From contig CAMDDU010000007.1 in NCBI GenBank assembly GCA_945892985.1, positions 75,820 to 139,819 on the forward strand: a stretch of 64,000 nt of DNA, read 5' to 3'. Positions 58,823 to 64,000 of this stretch are shown one piece after another (within the stretch, counting starts at the first letter, position 1; every line of letters begins with the position of its first letter). The stretch is from CAITSH01 sp945892985. GTDB taxonomy: Bacteria; Pseudomonadota; Gammaproteobacteria; Burkholderiales; SG8-39. The position numbers were made by a program, and so were the translations under genes. The notes beneath the pieces were generated by a model. The model made no database searches and was not told the DNA's origin. It saw only the letters and a program-made list of their open reading frames with translations.

Positions 58823-59842
58823 TTAGTATCTGGCGGCGACCGCGCGCATTTGCTTGTAAAAGGCGCTGGCTGCGGCGTTATCCTTGGTCGCCTCTTCACC
58901 GACACCACCGAGCAACTGCCCAAGGCGCGCCAGGTCGGCCGGGGGCAGGCCGACAAACTCGCCTCCCGCCTCGGTCCAGCGTTTGCGCATCGCCTCGTCG
59001 AGGGTGCGCGACTGCGCCATCATCCTGGGCTGCATTTTTGCGGCCTCGTCGATGACCATTTCACGCAAATCGGCCGGCAGCTTGTTGAGCCAGGCACGGC
59101 TCAACGCGGCGACGGACACGATCATGGTGTCGTTGACCTGGGTCAGCGTCTTGCTGATCTCGTTGAACTTGAGGTTCACGTAGACCGGCGTGACGCTCAT
59201 GGTGCCGTCGATGACGCCCTGCTGCAGGCCCGGGATGACCTCGGCAAGGTCCATCGGCACCGCCGACGCGCCAAGCTGGCGCATTTTTGCGCGTTCAGCG
59301 GCGGTCGCGTTGACGCGCAGTTTCTTGCCCTTGAAATCGTCAATCTTGCGGATCGGCGTCTTGCCGAAATAGTGCGAAAAACCGAAGGTGAACACCGATG
59401 CAATCTGGATGCCCTTGTCCGAGCCCATGGCAAGAATTTCCTTGTTCAGAGCAGGATCGAGCATGACCTTCTCGGCCTGCTGCGCGTCCTTGAACAGCAA
59501 GGGGATGCTGTACACGCCAAAACGCGGATCGACACCGGAGAAAAAATCCGTGGGGGTGACGAAGGCCTCGATCGTGCCCAACTGCAGGCCCTCAATCTGG
59601 CTGGCGATGGTGCCGAGCTGTCCGCGCGGGAAAACCTTGACCTCGATGCGCCCCTTGCTGCGCGCCTCGATCGCCTCCTTGAACGACGTGCCCCAGAAAT
59701 GCTGGATGTCGTTCATGGTGGCCATGCCAACCTTCATGGTGAACTGTGGCGCGGGCGCCTGTGCATGCACCGGAAACACGGCGACAGATGCGAAAGCGAT
59801 GGCTGCCAGCGTGCGCGAAAACGCCTTGATGATTTGCTTCAT
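58823..59842 (-). CDS. TRAP transporter substrate-binding protein (DctP type)
   Basis: 339 residues. Signal peptide MKQIIKAFSRTLAAIAFASV to PVHA, mature QAPAPQFTMKVGMATMNDIQ; the conserved region around GKKLRVNATAAERAKMRQLG, ASAVPMDLAEVIPGLQQGVI DGT carries the carboxylate-binding Arg. First gene of the transporter operon. It would bind a carboxylic acid in the periplasm; the ligand is unknown. Confidence 0.92.
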   Translation of the reverse strand: MKQIIKAFSRTLAAIAFASVAVFPVHAQAPAPQFTMKVGMATMNDIQHFWGTSFKEAIEARSKGRIEVKVFPRGQLGTIASQIEGLQLGTIEAFVTPTDFFSGVDPRFGVYSIPLLFKDAQQAEKVMLDPALNKEILAMGSDKGIQIASVFTFGFSHYFGKTPIRKIDDFKGKKLRVNATAAERAKMRQLGASAVPMDLAEVIPGLQQGVIDGTMSVTPVYVNLKFNEISKTLTQVNDTMIVSVAALSRAWLNKLPADLREMVIDEAAKMQPRMMAQSRTLDEAMRKRWTEAGGEFVGLPPADLARLGQLLGGVGEEATKDNAAASAFYKQMRAVAARY

Positions 59843-59922
59843 GTGTGGCTCCTCCTCAGGATTAATTCATCTTTCGGGTGCCGGATTCTCTCCGACACCT
59901 GTTCTTTTTGTAACGAATAGAT

Positions 59923-60606
59923 CTACCAGACCAGATCGCCCTCACGAATCAGCATCAGTGCGTTCTGTTGTTCGGTGAAAGGCGCATGCGGCACGCCTAT
60001 CGGAAAACGAAACCATGTCCCGGCACTGTAGCTGCCGTATTCATCTTTCAGGCAGCCTTCGATAACGAAGGTCTCCTCCCCCATGGCATGGTCGTGCGAC
60101 GGAATCTTGCGCTCGGGATAGACATCACCGATACGCGAAACCTCGACGCCGTGCATGTCGCGGTAAAGATGCAGCACGCGCGCGCCACGGGCCGGAAACG
60201 GCGTCCACTCGGCGTTCTTGCCGTCAACGACCATCCGCTCGACATCGGTCTTGCGGATGGGCACGCGACGCTTGACGTAGAGCACGCAGCCCTCAGCGCT
60301 GGACAGCGCGAGGCGAAACCCGGGCTGGTTGCGCACAAAAGTGTGCAGGCCGTAAGTGCCGGTGCCATCGGTGCAACCGCCCTCGAGAACGAACATCTCG
60401 ACGCGCTCGGAAAGTAATTCGGCCGGCAGCGATGCGCCCGCCTCCAGTCGCAGCAACGCGGTTTCACGGCCCTTGCGAGGGTCATTCACGCACTCAAGCA
60501 CTTTGCGCGACACGCCTTTGTGCTCGGTCGGCTCCCAGTTCATTTCATTGGTGTTCATCACCACGACCTTGTTGGGGTCGGCATTAACTTCCTGTCTGAT
60601 GGTCAT
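59923..60606 (-). CDS. Double-cupin (ChrR-like) protein
   Basis: 227 residues with two cupin modules: MFVLEGGCTDGTGTYGLHTF in the first half and IPSHDHAMGEETFVIEGCLK, DEYGSYSAGTWFRFPIGVPH in the second. SHDHAMGEE and the PIGVPHAPF histidine provide a plausible metal site only in the second module. ChrR-like cupins bind zinc or act as sulfur or oxygen sensors or enzymes. It lies 80 bp upstream of the TRAP operon on the same strand. Confidence 0.8.
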   Translation of the reverse strand: MTIRQEVNADPNKVVVMNTNEMNWEPTEHKGVSRKVLECVNDPRKGRETALLRLEAGASLPAELLSERVEMFVLEGGCTDGTGTYGLHTFVRNQPGFRLALSSAEGCVLYVKRRVPIRKTDVERMVVDGKNAEWTPFPARGARVLHLYRDMHGVEVSRIGDVYPERKIPSHDHAMGEETFVIEGCLKDEYGSYSAGTWFRFPIGVPHAPFTEQQNALMLIREGDLVW

Positions 60607-60630
60607 ATCAGTCTCCTGTCTTTAGCGCGA

Positions 60631-60894
60631 TTACGGGATTGACTTGTGGCTGCCGTCACAGCGCGGGCCCTTGCCCGTCTGCTTGCAGCCGCAAAGAAAA
60701 ACCGTCTCATCCTTGTCCTGCGTAAAAATGACCGGCTTATGTCCGCCCTTGGACATGGTGTGCGAACCGTCACAAAACGGCTGATAATTGGACAGGCCGC
60801 AGGAACACCAGGCGTAACGGTAGGTGGCCATCAACTCGACCTTGAATGGCGTCTTGCTCGCAACCACGGGGGCGCGATCGTCGGAATCAGACAT
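60631..60894 (-). CDS. CDGSH iron-sulfur domain protein
   Basis: 87 residues from ATG 60892-60894, preceded by AAGGAGAGTCACC. Two CDGSH motifs: CSCGLSNYQPFCDGSH and CGCKQTGKGPRCDGSH, each with the three-Cys-one-His ligand set of a [2Fe-2S] mitoNEET-like cluster. Electron transfer or cluster delivery is typical; the partner is unknown. It starts the leftward group leading to the cupin and TRAP genes. Confidence 0.93.
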   Translation of the reverse strand: MSDSDDRAPVVASKTPFKVELMATYRYAWCSCGLSNYQPFCDGSHTMSKGGHKPVIFTQDKDETVFLCGCKQTGKGPRCDGSHKSIP

Positions 60895-61106
60895 GGGTGA
60901 CTCTCCTTGTGTTGGGTTTGATGCCCCACCCCGTCTTGAACGGGGCTTTGTGCCAGGCGCCCTCTGGATGGCGGCGCTCACAACATGAGTACTTACTTTA
61001 TTTGATTAGGGCTAACTTGGCAATAGCCAGATAAGGCAATACCGGCATAGGGCAAAGTCGCCTGTGCGCATGACCGGGGCATAGCCAGAGACGCGGGCAA
61101 GCTGCG

Positions 61107-61847
61107 CTATTCCGCGACAGGGGCGACCGAAACTCCGTTGACTTGGTGTCTTGCGATGGCGTTGGCGACAAAACCCGACGCTTTCAGTTCCTCGACCAGC
61201 CCCCGGACATAAGCAGCGCCGGCCTCCTCACGCGACCTGGGCGCGCCAACTGACTGCTGGATGCTCGTAAAGCGCCCCTCCAGCATGCGCGAGCCCGGAA
61301 GCCGCTTTGCGTCACTGATCAAGCGCGGCTTGAGTCCGGCCAGCACCTCAAGCTTGTCGGCAACAAACACGTCGTAAGACGCATCGATATCCTTGGCACG
61401 CACGATAGTGGCGTGCCGCAGGTGACGCTCAAGGAAAAGATCGTAGGCGCTCCGGCCCATGAGCGCGACCCGCACGCCCTCGCGATCGACATCGGACATG
61501 GTTTGTATCGGCGAACCGGCGGGCACCAGGTAGCCCGCCTCGATTTCAAGATAGGCGGCGCTGAAGGCGATCTGCTTTGCCCGTGCCGGCTCATTACCCA
61601 TGAAGGCCACGTCCCAGGCGTCGCGCGCCACCGCCTCGGCCATAGGACCGGGCGCGTCAAAGCCGACCACCTCGACCGACACGTCGAGGCGTTTGGCCAG
61701 TTCTGCGGCGATGTCGATGGCAACCCCGCTATAGCGGCCGGCGGCATCGTGACTGGATAGCAGGAAATTGCTGTGATTAATGCCGACGCGCAGCTTGCCG
61801 GTCGGGGTGAGGGCCGCGATGGCGGCAGGGGAGAGAGGCGTTGTCAT
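61107..61847 (-). CDS. Solute-binding-family-3 fold protein without signal peptide
   Basis: About 246 residues from ATG 61845-61847 (an ATG 11 codons upstream is possible). It has the periplasmic binding protein family 3 core: LTPTGKLRVGINHSNFLLSS, GVAIDIAAELAKRLDVSVEV, DVAFMGNEPARAKQIAFSAA. Neither start gives a hydrophobic signal sequence, so the protein is probably cytosolic. Cytosolic relatives include cyclohexadienyl dehydratase-like or amino-acid-binding proteins. No permease gene is adjacent. Confidence 0.8.
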   Translation of the reverse strand: MTTPLSPAAIAALTPTGKLRVGINHSNFLLSSHDAAGRYSGVAIDIAAELAKRLDVSVEVVGFDAPGPMAEAVARDAWDVAFMGNEPARAKQIAFSAAYLEIEAGYLVPAGSPIQTMSDVDREGVRVALMGRSAYDLFLERHLRHATIVRAKDIDASYDVFVADKLEVLAGLKPRLISDAKRLPGSRMLEGRFTSIQQSVGAPRSREEAGAAYVRGLVEELKASGFVANAIARHQVNGVSVAPVAE

Positions 61848-61946
61848 GGCGCAGGACAATATCACGGGTGCGTCTGGCATGGTGCGTCGCCCGCCACCTT
61901 GCCCGCATTAGGGCGCCAAGCGGCGCTTCGAACTTGAATTCGCAAA

Positions 61947-61985
61947 CAGGCTGAAAACCCGCGCCAGACGGGCGTTTTCAGCCTG
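61947..61985. repeat. Dispersed palindromic repeat, copy 6 (most regular)
   Basis: CAGGCTGAAAAC ... GTTTTCAGCCTG: perfect 12-bp outer stem around CCGCGCCAGACGGGC. It lies 13 bases beyond the stop of the leftward 3-hydroxybutyrate dehydrogenase gene (61999). Confidence 0.85.
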
Positions 61986-61998
61986 CCCTTCTGGAGGC

Positions 61999-62781
61999 CT
62001 AGCGCGCCGTCCAGCCGCCATCCACCGGTAACGCAGCGCCGGTAATCGATGCAGCGGCATCACCGCACAGAAAGACGGCGAGCCCGGCCAGCTCCGCGAT
62101 CTCAACAAAGCGCCCGGTCGGTTGCGGCGCGAGCATGATGTCGGAAATGACTTTTTCGCGCGAAATGCCGTGTGCCCTGGCCTGGTCATCTATCTGCCTC
62201 TCAACAAGGGGCGTCTTCACATAACCCGGACAAATGGCATTGCAGGTGATGCCGTACTCGGCGTTCTCCAGCGCGATGGTCTTGGACAATCCGAGCACAC
62301 CGTGCTTGGCGGCGACATAAGCCGACTTGAAGGGCGAAGCGATCAGGGCGTGGATGGAGGCGATGTTGATAATGCGGCCCCATTTTTTTGCCCGCATATG
62401 CGGCAACGCCGCCTTGGAGGCGTGAAATGCGGAGGACATATTGATGGCGATGATCGCATCCCATTTATCTTCCGGGAACTCATGCACCGGCGCGACATGC
62501 TGGATGCCGGCGTTGTTGACAAGGACATCGACACCGCCGAATTCCTTCACCGCCTGCGCGACCATGGCGCGGATCTGCGCCGGCTTGGTCATGTCGGCGC
62601 CCGAGTAAGCTACTTTGACGCCGGTTTCCCCGGCCAGGTCGGTGCGCAGTTTTTCAATCGCAGCGGCCTCGCCAAAACCGTTGAGCATGACGTTGGCACC
62701 GGCGCGGGCGAAGGTCTGGGCAATGCCAAGGCCGATGCCGCTGGTGGATCCGGTGACGATGGCGTTGCGGCCTTTGAGCAT
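61999..62781 (-). CDS. 3-hydroxybutyrate dehydrogenase
   Basis: 260 residues of the SDR family. TGSTSGIGLGIA at the N terminus binds NAD; NNAGIQHVAPVHEFPEDKWD is diagnostic of D-3-hydroxybutyrate dehydrogenases; the catalytic Ser-Tyr-Lys are in NIASIHALIAS and SAYVAAKHG; QIDDQARAHGISREKVISDI is a conserved lid segment. It oxidises D-3-hydroxybutyrate from polyhydroxybutyrate breakdown to acetoacetate. Confidence 0.92.
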   Translation of the reverse strand: MLKGRNAIVTGSTSGIGLGIAQTFARAGANVMLNGFGEAAAIEKLRTDLAGETGVKVAYSGADMTKPAQIRAMVAQAVKEFGGVDVLVNNAGIQHVAPVHEFPEDKWDAIIAINMSSAFHASKAALPHMRAKKWGRIINIASIHALIASPFKSAYVAAKHGVLGLSKTIALENAEYGITCNAICPGYVKTPLVERQIDDQARAHGISREKVISDIMLAPQPTGRFVEIAELAGLAVFLCGDAAASITGAALPVDGGWTAR

Positions 62782-62850
62782 GAGAATCTCCTGTGCGGAC
62801 GGATCGAAGCTTGCGGATAGAATGAGCCTGTCATTTTACCGTGAACAAGC

Positions 62851-63222
62851 ATGAACGAACCCGCAGAACAGGACCCGCCACCCGGGCAAAAGGAGTCACC
62901 GATCGCCTTCGCCCGCCGCAGCCTGCCGGCCAACCTGCTGGCCGCGGCGGTATGCGGCGTGCTGACGCTGTGGCTGGGCGAGAGCATGCCCGCCTGGCCG
63001 CGCAGCAACACCTTCTCCCTGGTCTATATCCTGATGCTGCCCTTCCTGGCGTTTTTCCCCTTTGCCGGCCTCGCCAGCCTGGGCTGGGCGGCGAAAACGC
63101 TGTTGCGTCGCACCGCGCCGGCGGGCACCGCGCTGTGGTTCTTTTTTGTCGCCGCGCTGCTCATCAATTTGTTTGCCCTGCCGGCCTTTGCGCTGGGCGT
63201 AAGAGCGCTGCTCACGATTTAG
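62851..63222 (+). CDS. Small multi-pass membrane protein of unknown function
   Basis: 123 residues. A polar N terminus (MNEPAEQDPPPGQKESPIAF) and three hydrophobic segments (LLAAAVCGVLTLWLGE, SLVYILMLPFLAFFPF, ALWFFFVAALLINLFALPAF). No family is recognised. It is divergent from the 3-hydroxybutyrate dehydrogenase gene and ends at a strong terminator. Confidence 0.75.
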   Translation: MNEPAEQDPPPGQKESPIAFARRSLPANLLAAAVCGVLTLWLGESMPAWPRSNTFSLVYILMLPFLAFFPFAGLASLGWAAKTLLRRTAPAGTALWFFFVAALLINLFALPAFALGVRALLTI

Positions 63223-63234
63223 TCCACGGCAATA

Positions 63235-63271
63235 AAAAAGGCCACCCCTAACGCACTGGGGCGGCCTTTTT
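63235..63271 (+). terminator. Intrinsic terminator, probably bidirectional
   Basis: AAAAAAGGCCACCCC ... GGGGCGGCCTTTTT forms a GC stem with A and T runs on either side, just after the small membrane protein gene and facing the leftward GlcG-like gene. Confidence 0.9.
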
Positions 63272-63309
63272 ACCCATGTGTTCCATGTGTTCCATATATT
63301 AAGGGGTCG

Positions 63310-63830
63310 CTATTTCATTCCGCCGATGCCGGCCTTGGCAACAAGCTCATCCTGCGCGCTGGTGCCGCCGGAGCAAGCGATTGCGCCAATCATCTTGCCG
63401 CCGTCAAGTATGGGGATGCCACCGCGCGAACCGATGACACCGGGAAGCGTAATCAGGTAGCGGTTCCCGGCCTGGATGCCGGCTTCAAAAGCCTTGGTCT
63501 CGCGGCGGAAGGTCACTGCGGCCTTGGCCTTGTGCCCGGCAATCGTGATTGAGGCGATTTGCGCGCCGTCCATATGCTTGAACGACACCATGTTGCCACC
63601 CGAGTCGTACACCGCACAGATCAGCTTCCAGTCGCGTTTTTCGACTCGGCCACGGCTGCGGCAAGAACGGCATCGGCGCGATCGAGCGATATGGGCGCAC
63701 CATAGGGAAAGTCGTTGGGCATTTTCTCCGGGACGACGTCCATGGGATTGGGGGTTTGCGCAAATGCGGCGCCAGGGGCAAGCAGGCTAGCGGCGAAAAT
63801 GCCGCGGGTCAATGTGGTTTTGAGTGCCAC
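63310..63830 (-). pseudogene. Frameshifted GlcG/HbpS-family heme-binding protein gene
   Basis: GTG 63828-63830 after AGGGGAGGATCAGC starts VALKTTLTRGIFAASLLAPG, a signal peptide, then the mature part to VLAAAVAESKN. There the frame runs out (ATGS-stop), but the next frame continues as YDSGGNMVSFKHMDGAQIAS and ITIAGHKAKAAVTFRRETKA, then GIPILDGGKMIGAIACSGGT, the GlcG/HbpS core. Restoring one base in a run of five T (63637-63641) joins them as ESKKRDWKLICAVYDSGG. It is a one-base deletion or a sequencing error in a homopolymer. The product would be an exported heme-degrading or corrinoid-binding-like protein. Confidence 0.85.
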
Positions 63831-63885
63831 GCTGATCCTCCCCTGTTTATTAAATAGGCTCATTTAGCGAATGATGTTGTTGAAC

Positions 63886-64000
63886 TCATGCTCTGACCGC
63901 GAGAGTGAGCAACCGTGCGGGATCGGGGCTGAAGCGGGGCGACCGGTCGAGAACTCTAAACCATCCGAGGTAGTTGGTGAGGTATTTCGTGGCAACACCC
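63886..64000 (-). mobile_element. 3' end of an IS1595-family transposase gene (partial)
   Basis: On the minus strand the frame reads GVATKYLTNYLGWFRVLDRS, PRFSPDPARLLTLAVRA, stop TGA at 63886-63888. The ATKYLxNYLGWxRxLD stretch is the usual C terminus of IS1595-type transposases (DDE fold). The rest lies outside the window. The element's inverted repeat was not identified with confidence. Confidence 0.75.

Noticed and set aside
60929..60945. CCCCGT-CTTGA-ACGGGG hairpin upstream of the CDGSH gene as terminator or riboswitch
   Set aside because: Only 6 bp stem, no U-run in the direction of transcription, and no riboswitch-like conserved core.

Overview
The window reads as chromosomal DNA of a GC-rich betaproteobacterium, most likely Burkholderiales. 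Four things point there: eight periplasmic tripartite tricarboxylate (Bug/TctC-type) binding proteins scattered without their TctA/TctB membrane partners, a TfpX/TfpZ pilin-accessory protein, a cheYAW-MCP-RDB chemotaxis operon, and many small catabolic gene islands. No rRNA, tRNA, CRISPR array or complete insertion sequence was seen. The right edge holds the 3' end of an IS1595-like transposase gene.

Layout. 0-7 kb: end of an unknown gene, 2-hydroxyacid dehydrogenase, class II aldolase, Bug protein, two DMT exporters, YceI, and a dimeric alpha-beta barrel protein. 7-14.4 kb: a protocatechuate-like island (Tat-exported amidohydrolase, Bug, enolase-superfamily enzyme, LigB+LigA extradiol dioxygenase, TauE/SafE exporter, Bug) ending in a decayed LVIVD-repeat gene. 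14.4-28 kb: an aromatic-catabolic island. Its leftward operon encodes an acyl-CoA ligase, Bug, LigA-like and LigB-like extradiol dioxygenase subunits, Rieske ferredoxin, Rieske oxygenase alpha and beta, a dihydrodiol-dehydrogenase-like SDR, a meta-cleavage-type hydrolase and a second Bug. A divergent side carries a nitronate monooxygenase-like gene, a TetR regulator, a CoA transferase, a Rid-like protein and a Bug. 28-34 kb: Bug, TfpX/Z, DODA-type dioxygenase, VOC protein, Bug and 3-hydroxyanthranilate 3,4-dioxygenase. 34.4-37 kb: ergothioneine genes egtD-egtB and a DUF427 protein. 37.2-47.9 kb: one leftward chemotaxis operon. 48-56 kb: cytochrome P450, a diheme peroxidase/FixH-like/amidohydrolase triad, small exported proteins, a histidine phosphatase, an ACMSD-like amidohydrolase and a broken PAS-GGDEF gene. 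56-61 kb: XRE-cupin regulator, TRAP transporter, cupin and CDGSH proteins. 61-64 kb: a periplasmic-binding fold protein lacking a signal peptide, 3-hydroxybutyrate dehydrogenase, a small membrane protein, a frameshifted GlcG/HbpS gene and the transposase end.

The genome appears specialised for uptake and oxidative degradation of aromatic or carboxylic compounds: the exported binding proteins would capture acids, and the Rieske and extradiol dioxygenases, hydrolases, CoA ligase and CoA transferase would process them.

The least expected signals are non-coding or decayed: a seven-copy family of roughly 35-bp palindromes placed beside gene ends, a second GC-rich repeat, a duplicated 3' tail of the P450 gene lying beside a STAS gene with an in-frame amber codon, a PAS-GGDEF gene broken by one TGA where tryptophan is expected, and stacked palindromes in the divergent promoter of the aromatic island.
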